Assembly (NCBI RefSeq): GCF_030159095.1
Contig: NZ_BRXS01000001.1
Location: 992,001-1,056,000 of the forward strand
DNA length: 64,000 nucleotides
Source of the DNA: Roseisolibacter agri
GTDB lineage: Bacteria > Gemmatimonadota > Gemmatimonadetes > Gemmatimonadales > Gemmatimonadaceae
Reading direction: 5' to 3'
Shown piece by piece: positions 39,859 to 48,525 of this stretch; the first letter of the stretch is position 1; the number at the start of each line of letters is the position of its first letter. The position numbers and the translations under genes were made by a program. The notes under the pieces are model-generated. The model worked only from the letters and a program-made list of their open reading frames with translations, did not search any database and was not told the origin of the DNA.

Positions 39859-41061
39859 ATGGATTCGCTGCTGACGTTCCGGTCCGAGTTCCCCATCCTC
39901 GACCGCTCCACCTACCTCGTCTCGAACTCGCTCGGCGCCATGCCGCGCGCGACGGCCGACCGGCTGGCCGAGTACGCGGAGGTGTGGGCGACGCGCGGCG
40001 TGCGCGCGTGGGCCGACGCGTGGTGGGAGCTGCCCGTGCGCGTGGGCGACGTGATCGCGCCGCTCGTCGGCGCCGCGCCCAACGAGATCGCGATGGTCGC
40101 CAACGTCTCCGTCGCGCACGCGGCCGTGCTCTCGGCGCTCGACTTCTCGGGCGGGCGCGACACCGTCGTCATGACCGCGCTCGACTTCCCGTCGGTGCGC
40201 TACGCCGTGGAGGGGATGGCGGCGCGGATGGGCGCGCGCGTGGTCGTCGTGCCGGCAGCCGAGGACGGGCTGTCGGTGGACGAGGACGCGCTGTGCGCCG
40301 CGATCGACGACCGCACGCGACTCGTCGCCATCTCGCACGTGCTCTTCCGGTCGGCGTACGTCATGGATGCCGCGCGCGTCGTCCGGCACGCGCACGACGC
40401 CGGCGCGCTGGTGATGCTCGACGCCTACCACTCGGTCGGCGTGCTGCCGGTGGACGTGCGGGCGCTCGGCTGCGACTTCCTGGCGGGCGGGGTGCTCAAG
40501 TGGCTGTGCGGCGGGCCGGGCGGCTGCTTCCTGTACGCGGCGCCCGACGTCGAGGCGCGGGCCGGCGCGCCCGTGCGGCCGGCGCTCACCGGCTGGCAGG
40601 CGCACGAGCGCCCCTTCGCCTTCGAGGACGCCATGTCGCACGCCGCGGGCGCCTGGCGCTGGCTGTCGGGGACGCCCAGCGTGCCCGCCCTCTATGCCGC
40701 GCTCGAGGGGCCGCGCCTCGTGCACGCGGCGGGGATCGCCGAAGTGCGGGCCAAGAGCGAGCGGCAGACCGCGCGGCTGATCGCGCTCGCCGACGCGCGC
40801 GGCTACCCGGTGCACGCGCCGCGCGACCCGGCCCGGCGCGGGGGCACGGTCGCCTTCGACGTGCCGCAGGGCTACGAGGTGGCGCAGGAGCTGATCGCAC
40901 GCGACATTGTCATCGATTATCGCCCCGGCGCGGGCATCCGCGTCGCCCCGCACTTCTACACGTCGGACGAGGAGCTCGAGGCGGCCGTGGCCGCGATCGA
41001 CGAGATCCTCGCGACCGGCGCCTGGCAGCGGCACGCGGGACGGCGGGCGGTGGTGACCTGA
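39859..41061 (+). CDS. kynureninase-like class V aminotransferase-fold enzyme
   Basis: The 400-residue protein is PLP-dependent, fold type I. It has STYLVSNSLGAMP near the start, where kynureninases carry a similar N-S-L-G. The PLP-ring aspartate is D in VMLDAYHSVGVLPVD, and the Schiff-base lysine is in GGVLKWLCGGPGGCFLY. The end holds GAGIRVAPHFYTSDEEL, matching kynureninase/cysteine desulfurase-like proteins. Kynureninase splits kynurenine to anthranilate; this protein may instead act on a related amino acid, as no other tryptophan-breakdown gene is near. The permease upstream on the same strand may bring in its substrate. TGATG overlap at 41059-41063 provides a possible start for the next frame. 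Confidence 0.8.
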   Translation: MDSLLTFRSEFPILDRSTYLVSNSLGAMPRATADRLAEYAEVWATRGVRAWADAWWELPVRVGDVIAPLVGAAPNEIAMVANVSVAHAAVLSALDFSGGRDTVVMTALDFPSVRYAVEGMAARMGARVVVVPAAEDGLSVDEDALCAAIDDRTRLVAISHVLFRSAYVMDAARVVRHAHDAGALVMLDAYHSVGVLPVDVRALGCDFLAGGVLKWLCGGPGGCFLYAAPDVEARAGAPVRPALTGWQAHERPFAFEDAMSHAAGAWRWLSGTPSVPALYAALEGPRLVHAAGIAEVRAKSERQTARLIALADARGYPVHAPRDPARRGGTVAFDVPQGYEVAQELIARDIVIDYRPGAGIRVAPHFYTSDEELEAAVAAIDEILATGAWQRHAGRRAVVT

Positions 41062-41111
41062 TGGACCGCTCCCGCTTCGCGGGAAACTCCCTTCCACTTC
41101 CGAGTCTGGCC

Positions 41112-41345
41112 ATGAGCACCGCGCCCAAGCGCATCCGCAAGCAGTACGTCAACAGCGAGTACCCCCTCGTCATCATGCGCTTCGAGGACGGGCACGAGAT
41201 CAAGGTCTACAAGGGCACGGGCAAGGAGTTCGACGCCTACCCGGGCGAGACCATCAAGCTGCTGGCGATGTACGACCCGACCTCGCACGACCGCGAGCTC
41301 GTCGACACCAAGAAGTCCGACGACTTCCCGGACGCCGCGGAGTGA
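41112..41345 (+). CDS. small conserved hypothetical protein
   Basis: The 77-residue protein begins MSTAPKRIRKQYVNSEYPL and is rich in Lys, Asp and Glu with a compact beta pattern (VIMRFEDGHEIKVYKGTG, IKLLAMYDPTS). I do not know the family. An alternative ATG at 41061 overlaps the previous stop as TGATG and would add 17 residues (MDRSRFAGNSLPLPSLA) that look unrelated to the rest. Its stop overlaps the start of the next gene as GTGA, so it sits in a coupled row from the kynureninase-like gene to the beta-lactamase-fold gene. Confidence 0.65.
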   Translation: MSTAPKRIRKQYVNSEYPLVIMRFEDGHEIKVYKGTGKEFDAYPGETIKLLAMYDPTSHDRELVDTKKSDDFPDAAE

Positions 41346-42400
41346 TCACGCGCGCCCTCCGTCGCGTGATCGGGCGCACGACTCGCACGGCCAGCCGGCC
41401 CGCCTTCGGGCGGGCCGGCGTCGCGTTCCGGCACCTCGCGGCCGTGGCCAGCGCGGGACTGCTGCTCTCGGGCACCGCCGCCTGCGCCCGGGCGCAGACG
41501 CCCGTCACGAAGGCCGTCCCCGCGACCGCCCCCGCCCGCGCCGCGGCCGTGCGCACCGACACGGTCGCGCTGCGCCGCGCCATCGACTCGCTGGTCACCG
41601 CGTACGAGGGCGCGAAGCAGGGCGTCGTCGGCTACGCCGTGCACAACCTCGACACCGGCGAGCGGCTGTCGTACCGCGGCGGCGAGACCTTCCCCACGGC
41701 GAGCCTGATCAAGGTCCCGATCCTCGTCACGCTGTTCGATCTCGTCGAGAAGAAGATGATCGCGCTCGACGACCCGATCACGATGCTGAAGATCGACCAG
41801 GTGCCCGGGTCCGGGCAGCTGCAGCACCTGCGGCCCGGCGTCACCATCCGCGTCGCCGACGCCGCGCGGTACATGATCACGATCAGCGACAACACCGCCA
41901 CCAACCTGCTCCTCGACCGCGTCGCGCTGCGCCGCGTCTGGGAGAAGATGGAGGCGCTCGGCCTGCCGCACACGAAGGTCCACGCCAAGGTGTTCCAGCG
42001 CTTCACCAGCGTGGCGATGGACAGCTCGGTGAAGTACGGCCTGGGCGTGACGACGCCCGACGAGATGGCGGCGCTCTACGCGCGGCTCGCGCGCGGCACG
42101 GCGGTCAGCCCCGCCGCCGACTCGGCGATGCTCGCCATCATGTTCCAGAACGAGGACGACGCGCTGCTGCAGCGCTACGTCGAGGGCGTGCGCGCCGCCA
42201 ACAAGACCGGCGCCACCGACCAGGTGCGCACCGAGTGCGCGCTGTGGGAGCTGCAGTCGCGCGTCGTCGCCTGCGTGCTCACCAAGGAGAACCGGGACAC
42301 GCGCTGGGTGCTCGACACCGAGCCGCAGCTGCTGATGGCGCGGCTGGGGAAGGTGATCACGGACGCCTGGCCGAAGCGGCCTCGCGCGCCGCAGTCCTGA
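41342..42400 (+). CDS. class A beta-lactamase-fold serine hydrolase, no Glu166 motif
   Basis: The 352-residue exported protein starts at a GTG overlapping the previous stop. A basic region and LAAVASAGLLLSGTAAC form the signal, possibly lipoprotein-type. Three of the four class A motifs are present: S121-x2-K124 in FPTASLIKVP, SDN at 182-184 and KTG at 288-290. The omega-loop ExxLN motif, which supplies the deacylating Glu166, is not visible; the region reads AKVFQRFTSVAMDSSVKYGLGVTTPD instead. So it may be a slow or non-hydrolytic penicillin-binding enzyme, an esterase, or a lactamase with another mechanism. The family binds beta-lactams or peptidoglycan stems through an acyl-serine. A hairpin follows. 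Confidence 0.83.
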   Translation: MITRALRRVIGRTTRTASRPAFGRAGVAFRHLAAVASAGLLLSGTAACARAQTPVTKAVPATAPARAAAVRTDTVALRRAIDSLVTAYEGAKQGVVGYAVHNLDTGERLSYRGGETFPTASLIKVPILVTLFDLVEKKMIALDDPITMLKIDQVPGSGQLQHLRPGVTIRVADAARYMITISDNTATNLLLDRVALRRVWEKMEALGLPHTKVHAKVFQRFTSVAMDSSVKYGLGVTTPDEMAALYARLARGTAVSPAADSAMLAIMFQNEDDALLQRYVEGVRAANKTGATDQVRTECALWELQSRVVACVLTKENRDTRWVLDTEPQLLMARLGKVITDAWPKRPRAPQS

Positions 42401-42421
42401 CCGGTCGCGCCTGCACGTCCG

Positions 42422-42451
42422 GCACGCCCCCTGCGCCTGCGGGGGGCGTGC
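42422..42451 (+). terminator. hairpin overlapping the start of the next gene
   Basis: GCACGCCCCC (42422-42431) pairs with GGGGGCGTGC (42442-42451), loop 10 bases. It is placed as the terminator of the beta-lactamase-fold gene, but the right arm contains the only good GTG (42448-42450) and the G-rich ribosome site of the following frame. Confidence 0.55.
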
Positions 42452-42885
42452 CTGCTTCCGTCACTCTCGCCTCCGCGGCGCTGGCCGCCGTCACGCTGCT
42501 CGCCGTGCCTGGCGCCGCGCACGCGCAGCTGGTCGGCGTCCCGGTGCCGCCGCCGCGCCCCGTGCCCGCGGCCGTCGCCGCGGCCGCCGCCGCCGACAGC
42601 GCGGACCCGAACCGCCCGAAGCCCTTCCGCGCGGACACCGCGGCCATCATCCAGAAGCTCGACATCCAGGCCTGGGTCGACTCCGCCGCTCCCGCGCTGG
42701 CGCGCGCGCCGCGCCCCGCGCCGGCGGTCGTCACGCCCGTCCCGCGCGTCGATCCCGCGCCGCCGGCCGTCGCGCCCGCGACGCGTCCGGCCACGCCCCC
42801 GCGCCGCACCCCGGCGCGCCCGTCGCAGGACGCCCGGCGCCCCGCGCCGGCCGACAGCACGGCCCGCCCGTCGCGCGCGCCCTAG
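42448..42885 (+). CDS. exported Pro/Ala-rich protein
   Basis: The 145-residue frame starts at GTG. A good signal peptide (VTLASAALAAVTLLAVPGAAHAQ) is followed by a short central domain (RPKPFRADTAAIIQKLDIQAWVDS) and a long Pro/Ala/Arg-rich tail. No in-frame ATG is available near the signal peptide, so the GTG inside the hairpin was chosen. I recognise no family. The tail is low-complexity, and such sequences also arise by chance at this GC content, but the signal peptide argues that this is a gene. Confidence 0.5.
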   Translation: MPASVTLASAALAAVTLLAVPGAAHAQLVGVPVPPPRPVPAAVAAAAAADSADPNRPKPFRADTAAIIQKLDIQAWVDSAAPALARAPRPAPAVVTPVPRVDPAPPAVAPATRPATPPRRTPARPSQDARRPAPADSTARPSRAP

Positions 42886-42917
42886 ACCCGCGAGGGGCGG
42901 AGGCGCTACGATCGGGC

Positions 42918-43850
<933 letters not shown>

Positions 43851-43868
43851 GCGCCCCCGCCGGGGCGC
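43851..43868 (+). terminator. compact terminator after psuG
   Basis: GCGCCCC (43851-43857) and GGGGCGC (43862-43868) with a CGCC loop follow the stop codon directly. Confidence 0.6.
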
Positions 43869-43894
43869 AAAAGGTGCGCTTTACGTTCCCGACA

Positions 43895-43924
43895 TTGAAC
43901 TCATCCGCGTCCGGGCTGTACTAT
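43895..43924 (+). promoter_or_regulatory. candidate sigma-70-type promoter for the TPR gene
   Basis: TTGAAC (43895-43900) and TACTAT (43919-43924) are 18 bases apart, in a locally less GC-rich stretch that starts after the psuG terminator. The TPR gene starts 33 bases downstream with GGAGGA as ribosome site. Confidence 0.45.
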
Positions 43925-43956
43925 AGGCAGACCAGATCAGGCGGAGGACCCACAGC

Positions 43957-45078
43957 ATGACCAACCCCTTCCTGAGCTCCGAGGAGTACGACGAGCGCGC
44001 GCATGCCCTCTACAACGAGGGCAAGTACGACGAGGCGCTCGACGTCCTCCGCGAGGGGCTCTCACTCTACCCGCACGCGGTGGAGTTGCACGTGGGGCTG
44101 GGCTACGCGCGCCTGGCGCGCGAGGAGTACGCGTGGGCGCGTCGGGCGTTCGACGAGGCGCTCGTCCTCGACGCCGAGCACGAGGACGCCCTGGCGGGCC
44201 TCGGCGAGGTGCTGCTCAAGTTCGGGCAGCAGGACGCCGCGCTCCGCGCGTTCCAGCAGACGCTCACCCTGGGCTACCAGGACGACATCGAGCTCATGCT
44301 CCAGATCGGCCGCGCGCTCTTCCGCGAGGGGCTGATCGAGGAGGCGCGCTCGTACTTCGAGGTCGCCGTCCAGGAAGCCCCCGACAACGCCGAGGCGGTC
44401 GCCTGCGTCGGCTACGCGCTGCACCGGCTGGGCGACGACGAGGGCTCGGCCGCCGCGCTCCGGCGCGCGCTGCAGCTCGACGGCGAGCACGTCGAGGCCC
44501 GCATCTACCTCGGCAACCTGCTCTACGACCGCGGGGAGTTCGAGAGCGCCCTCTACCACCTGGACCGCTCGACGCCCGAGGACCACTGGGACGAGCTCGG
44601 GATCTGGCGACTGCTGGAGCTCAAGAAGTCGGTGTACCGGCTGGCCGACGACGACGTCGAGCTGAAGCCGTGGGAGGCGCGCCTGACCGAGCTGGCGGGC
44701 GAGCCCGACGCGATCGACGACCTGCTGGCGGAGCTGGAGAACGGCGACGACGACGTGGCGCAGCTGGAGCTGTTCGCGGCCGAGGCGGTCCCGCCGACGG
44801 AACGGACGGACGAGCCGCAGGTGCCGCCGGCGCGCATGGACACGGGCCGCCACCGCGTGGTCACCAGCGAGGGTGCCATGGTGGACGGCACGTGGGAGGA
44901 GATCGTCGGCCTCCTGCGCGACGCGAGCGAGGAGTTCGCCGGACGCCCGGTCTCCGACTTCATGTCGGCGGTCGCGCGGCGGCAGTACGGCAAGACGGGG
45001 GTGCGCATCTCGGCGGGGGACGCCGAGTCGTTCATCCGCGGCAGCGCGGACGCCGGGCTGCTTCGCATCGTCCGCTGA
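43957..45078 (+). CDS. cytoplasmic tetratricopeptide-repeat protein
   Basis: The 373-residue protein starts with at least six TPR units: ERAHALYNEGKYDEALDVLREGLSLYP-like units beginning at residue 10, with the W/LGY-A-F-P spacing of 34 residues (for example LGYARLAREEYAWARRAFDEAL, IGRALFREGLIEEARSYFEVAV). There is no signal peptide. The second half is acidic (DDLLAELENGDDDVAQLELFA) and ends in a separate small domain, TWEEIVGLLRDASEEFAGRP to SAGDAESFIRGSADAGLLRIV. TPRs mediate protein contacts; partner and role are unknown. A good promoter, GGAGGA and a terminator flank the gene, so it forms its own unit. Confidence 0.8.
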   Translation: MTNPFLSSEEYDERAHALYNEGKYDEALDVLREGLSLYPHAVELHVGLGYARLAREEYAWARRAFDEALVLDAEHEDALAGLGEVLLKFGQQDAALRAFQQTLTLGYQDDIELMLQIGRALFREGLIEEARSYFEVAVQEAPDNAEAVACVGYALHRLGDDEGSAAALRRALQLDGEHVEARIYLGNLLYDRGEFESALYHLDRSTPEDHWDELGIWRLLELKKSVYRLADDDVELKPWEARLTELAGEPDAIDDLLAELENGDDDVAQLELFAAEAVPPTERTDEPQVPPARMDTGRHRVVTSEGAMVDGTWEEIVGLLRDASEEFAGRPVSDFMSAVARRQYGKTGVRISAGDAESFIRGSADAGLLRIVR

Positions 45079-45125
45079 CGGGGACGGACGCGTTCCGTCC
45101 GACGGACGCTTCATTCCGCCTCACA

Positions 45126-45154
45126 CCGGCTCCCGGCGCTCCGCCGGGGGCCGG
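45126..45154 (+). terminator. terminator after the TPR gene
   Basis: CCGGCTCCCGGCG (45126-45138) pairs with CGCCGGGGGCCGG (45142-45154) with one G-T pair and a three-base loop. Confidence 0.6.
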
Positions 45155-45246
45155 TCGTGCGTGCGGCCGCGTGAGCACCCACGTACGCGGCCGCCCCAGC
45201 GACCCCGCCCCGGCGGTGGTCGGCCCCTTGCACTGATGGGCCACCG

Positions 45247-46431
45247 ATGACGACCCCGAACCATCGCACGGCCATGGCCGCGCTCGACGCGGCCCGCCCG
45301 CTCATCACCCGGCTGGACCCGACCCGCCACCCCGAGGAGGTCGCGGCCGACCTGATCGAGGCCTGGGGCGCCGTCGAGACCTCGCTCCGCGCCCTGCTCG
45401 GCGGCTCGGGCCTGGGCGGACAGGCGCTGGTGGGCGAGGTGCGCCAGCGTGGCCTGCTCGACTACCGCCACGCGCACGACCTCCTCGGCTTCCTGGCCGC
45501 GCGCGACCGCGCCTCGCGGCAGGGCTACCGCCCCGACCACGCCGACGTGGACGCCGCCCGCAGCGGCTTCCAGTCGCTGGAGGCGGCGCTCGGCCTCGGC
45601 ATCGGCGCGCCGACGGGGGTGCACCGCGCGGTCGGTCCGCTGCCGCCCCCCGGTGCCGCACCGGGAACGCCCGCGCCGCTGCCGCCCGCGGCCGTCGGCG
45701 CCCGGCCCGGGCCAGGGCTCGGCGCGCCGGCGCCGGACGTGCCGCTCGACCCGGTGGCCCGCCGCACCCCGTTCCGGCGGCCGTCGCGGTCGGTGCTCGT
45801 CGTCGGGATCGTCGCGCTGGCCGCGATCCTCGCCGGCGCCTACTGGTGGATGAGCGAGTCGCAGAGCCCGCGCGCACTGGAGCGCGGCGTGGTCGCGTAC
45901 CAGGCAGGCCAGAAGGACATCGCGCGGCGCGAGTTCCAGGCGGCCGCCGACGACCACCCGGAGCTCGCGCTGCCGCGGGTGTGGCTGGCGCGCCTGGCCC
46001 GCGAGGACGGCGACCTGCCGCGCGCCACGAACGAGGTCACGCGCGCGATCCAGAACGAGCCGGCCAACGCGATCGCGCTGCGCGAGATGGGGCAGCTCCA
46101 GTTGCAGGTGAACCGCCCCGACCTCGCCATCAACTTCCTCCGGCGCGCGATCGAGGCGAACAACGCCGACCGGGTGGCGCAGGGGTGGATGGCGTGCGCG
46201 CTGACCCGGCAGGGCAACGTGCAGCTCGCCCAGAGCTTCGCGCAGCGCGCCGGGCAGGGCGACTGGTCCGGGTGCGTCAACGCGGCGCCGACGATGCCGA
46301 TGGCGCCCGGGCAGATGCCCGGGCAGATGCCCGGCCAGCTGCCGCCGGCGGCGTACCCGGCGGCGCCGTATCCGCAGGGGGCGGTGCCGCAGCAGTACCC
46401 CGCGCCGCAGGGCGTCGCGCCACGCCCGTGA
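45247..46431 (+). CDS. TPR protein with a central transmembrane segment
   Basis: The 394-residue protein has a helical N-terminal domain (AALDAARPLITRLDP to LLGFLAARDRASRQGY), a Pro/Gly-rich linker, one membrane helix (RSVLVVGIVALAAILAGAYWWM near residue 185) and a TPR domain of about three repeats outside the membrane (ALERGVVAYQAGQKDIARREFQAAADDHP, LPRATNEVTRAIQNEPANAIAL, DLAINFLRRAIEANNADR). The end is a Met/Pro/Gln repeat (APGQMPGQMPGQLPPA). Topology suggests the TPRs face the periplasm. Function is unknown, perhaps scaffold for envelope complexes. It lies in the same orientation as the preceding TPR gene but a terminator separates them. Confidence 0.72.
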   Translation: MTTPNHRTAMAALDAARPLITRLDPTRHPEEVAADLIEAWGAVETSLRALLGGSGLGGQALVGEVRQRGLLDYRHAHDLLGFLAARDRASRQGYRPDHADVDAARSGFQSLEAALGLGIGAPTGVHRAVGPLPPPGAAPGTPAPLPPAAVGARPGPGLGAPAPDVPLDPVARRTPFRRPSRSVLVVGIVALAAILAGAYWWMSESQSPRALERGVVAYQAGQKDIARREFQAAADDHPELALPRVWLARLAREDGDLPRATNEVTRAIQNEPANAIALREMGQLQLQVNRPDLAINFLRRAIEANNADRVAQGWMACALTRQGNVQLAQSFAQRAGQGDWSGCVNAAPTMPMAPGQMPGQMPGQLPPAAYPAAPYPQGAVPQQYPAPQGVAPRP

Positions 46432-46471
46432 CGCGGGCCTGACGGCACGGGCCGGCGAGGGCGGGGTAGCC

Positions 46472-46507
46472 GCGGGGGCCGGGCGCGAAACCGCGTCCGG
46501 CCCCCGC
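46472..46507 (+). terminator. terminator after the membrane TPR gene
   Basis: GCGGGGGCCGG (46472-46482) pairs with CCGGCCCCCGC (46497-46507); four more inner pairs extend the stem around an AAAC loop. Confidence 0.65.
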
Positions 46508-46568
46508 TCCGTAGGGCCTGCGCGGCGCCGCATCCGGCGTCCGCCCCGTCGCCTCCGCACCGCCGTCC

Positions 46569-47492
46569 GTGCCATCCCTCATCGAGTTCCGCGGCGTCGG
46601 CAAGCGCTACACGCGCCCCCTCGCCTCCGACGTCGTCGCCCTCGAGGACGTCTCGCTCGACGTCCACGCCGGCGAGGTCCTCGGCATTGCCGGCCCCAAT
46701 GGCGCCGGCAAGAGCACGCTGATCTCCATCCTCCTGGGCTACGTCCCGCCCAGCCGCGGCGAGGTGCGCATCGCCAACCGCCCGGTGCGCGAGTACATCG
46801 AGCGCCACGGCGTGGGCTACCTCTCGGAGCTCGTCGACGTCGACCCGCGCTGGACGGTGCGGCAGGCGCTGCTCCGCTTCGGCACGCTGGCCGGCGTCCC
46901 CGAATCGCGGCTCGCGGTGCGCGTCCAGGAGGTCATGACGCGGCTCGGCCTCGACGAGTATGCCGACCGTCCCTTCCGCAAGCTCTCCAAGGGCAACAAG
47001 CAGCGGCTCGGCCTCGCGCAGGCGCTGCTGCGCGAGGAGCGCGTGCTGATCCTCGACGAGCCCACGCACGGCCTCGACCCGCTCTGGATGATCCGCTTCC
47101 GCGGCATCCTCGCGGAGCTGCGCCGCCCCGGCCGCGCGATCCTCGTCGCGTCGCACAACCTGGAGGAGCTGGAGCGCCTCTGCGACCGCGTCGCGATCCT
47201 CGACCGCGGGCGCGTGACGCGCGTCGTCGAGGTGGGCGAGGTGCTGCCGCACACGCACGAGACGCTCTACCGCCTGACCGTCGCGCGCGGCGCCGACCGC
47301 CTGAGCGAGGTGTTCACCGAGGCGACGGACCTCGGACGCGGCGACTGGGCGGTGAGCGCCCCCACGCTCGAGGCGCTGAACCACGGCATCGCGGCGCTCA
47401 TCGAGCGCGGCGTGCTCCTGGTCGGCGTCGCCCCCGCGCAGAGCGCGCTCGAGCAGGTCTTCCACGACGCCATCGGCGAGGTGCTGCTGTGA
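46569..47492 (+). CDS. ABC transporter ATP-binding protein
   Basis: The 307-residue protein starts at GTG. It has Walker A GPNGAGKST at 42-50, Q-loop region, the signature segment KLSKGNKQRLGLAQALL (K-G-N in place of the common S-G-G), Walker B VLILDEPTHGLDPL, and the switch H in VASHNLEELERLCD. The C-terminal 90 residues are an extra domain found in exporter ATPases of the CcmA/NatA type. It is followed with GTGA overlap by its permease. Such pairs export drugs, lipids or polysaccharides; the substrate is unknown. Confidence 0.92.
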   Translation: MPSLIEFRGVGKRYTRPLASDVVALEDVSLDVHAGEVLGIAGPNGAGKSTLISILLGYVPPSRGEVRIANRPVREYIERHGVGYLSELVDVDPRWTVRQALLRFGTLAGVPESRLAVRVQEVMTRLGLDEYADRPFRKLSKGNKQRLGLAQALLREERVLILDEPTHGLDPLWMIRFRGILAELRRPGRAILVASHNLEELERLCDRVAILDRGRVTRVVEVGEVLPHTHETLYRLTVARGADRLSEVFTEATDLGRGDWAVSAPTLEALNHGIAALIERGVLLVGVAPAQSALEQVFHDAIGEVLL

Positions 47493-48415
47493 TCTCCTTC
47501 GACGGGGCGGCGCCCGCCCCCGACCGCGAGCGCCACGCGCGCCTGCTCGACGAGCTGACGGCCGCCGCGGCGCTCGTGCCGCAGACCGCCGGCGGCCCCG
47601 CGCTGGACGACGACGACTTCCTCGCCACCGACGAGACGCTCGACATCCCGCCGGCCGAGTCGCCGCTGCGCCGCTACCTCAAGTACCAGGTGCGCGACTT
47701 CGTGCAGCAGCGCGCGGTGTGGCTGCTCGCGCTGGGCCTGATGGGCATCTACTTCTTCTGGGACAACTACGACGCCGCGCAGATGGGCGAGCGCATGCGC
47801 CGCGGCGCGGACGGCATCGTGCGTCCCGTGCCCGAGGCGGAGACGTTCACGGGGCTGATGCTCGCGCTCATGTCGGCGTTCGCCGGGCTGTCGTCGGTGT
47901 TCACGGTGCACGGCATCGTGTCGGCGGAGCGCGAGCGCGGGCTGCAGCGCTTCCTGTTCGCGAAGCCCGTCGCGCGCGTCCCGTACTACCTGCAGAAGCT
48001 CGGGATCGCGTTCGTCGGGACGCTCGCGCTGGCGCTCGTCGTGGCGCTGCTGGCGGGCGCGGTGTTCGGCCGCGCGGTGCCGGTCGAGCAGGTGCTGATG
48101 ATCGCCACGGCGCTGTTCGCGTCGGTCGGCGGGCTCACCTTCCTGCTCTCGACGCTGGTGCGCTTCGACGGCGGCCTGGCGCTCATCGGCACGCTGGGCG
48201 TGATCCCGCTGCGCGAGCTCAGCGAGCGCGTGGACGGCTGGGGCGCGGTGGGCGCGCTGCGCTACCTGCTGCCGCCCATCGAGCGCCTCGGGCCGCTGGT
48301 GGATCCCATGGTCAACGGCGACCCGCTGCGCGCGATGCTCTGGGCCGTGGGCTACGGCGCCGTCTGCGTGGCGGCCGGGATCGCCGTCCTCCGGCGCCGC
48401 TCGATCCTCACCTGA
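47489..48415 (+). CDS. ABC-2-type transporter permease
   Basis: The 308-residue protein starts at a GTG that overlaps the ATPase stop. An acidic cytoplasmic N-terminus (DDDDFLATDETLDIPPAES) precedes about six membrane helices: VWLLALGLMGIYFFW, LALMSAFAGLSSVFTVHGIV, IAFVGTLALALVVALLAGA, VLMIATALFASVGGLTFLL, LALIGTLGVIPL and AVGYGAVCVAAGIAVL. The sequence VSAERERGLQRFLFAKPVARVPYYLQKL matches the coupling region in ABC-2 permeases. Together with the ATPase it forms a minimal exporter, probably a homodimer of each chain. Two hairpins follow before the M16 gene. Confidence 0.88.
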   Translation: MISFDGAAPAPDRERHARLLDELTAAAALVPQTAGGPALDDDDFLATDETLDIPPAESPLRRYLKYQVRDFVQQRAVWLLALGLMGIYFFWDNYDAAQMGERMRRGADGIVRPVPEAETFTGLMLALMSAFAGLSSVFTVHGIVSAERERGLQRFLFAKPVARVPYYLQKLGIAFVGTLALALVVALLAGAVFGRAVPVEQVLMIATALFASVGGLTFLLSTLVRFDGGLALIGTLGVIPLRELSERVDGWGAVGALRYLLPPIERLGPLVDPMVNGDPLRAMLWAVGYGAVCVAAGIAVLRRRSILT

Positions 48416-48428
48416 CCGACGGGCGAGC

Positions 48429-48457
48429 GGCTCCGGCACGCACGGTGCGCCGGAGCC
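48429..48457 (+). terminator. first hairpin after the ABC exporter genes
   Basis: GGCTCCGGC (48429-48437) pairs with GCCGGAGCC (48449-48457), 11-base loop. Confidence 0.5.
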
Positions 48458-48464
48458 CTTCACC

Positions 48465-48507
48465 GAACGGGGACGTCCGACCATCCTCCGGTCGGACGTC
48501 CCCGTTC
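48465..48507 (+). terminator. 18-bp perfect hairpin before the M16 gene
   Basis: GAACGGGGACGTCCGACC (48465-48482) pairs without mismatch with GGTCGGACGTCCCCGTTC (48490-48507) around ATCCTCC. The ATG of the M16 gene is 18 bases downstream. Confidence 0.65.
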
Positions 48508-48525
48508 CGCTTCCCGACGCACGCG

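Noticed and set aside
39859-41061. Cysteine desulfurase for iron-sulfur assembly
   Set aside because: The fold is shared, but the N-terminal NSLG sequence and lack of an active-site Cys loop or isc/suf neighbours fit a kynureninase-like enzyme better.
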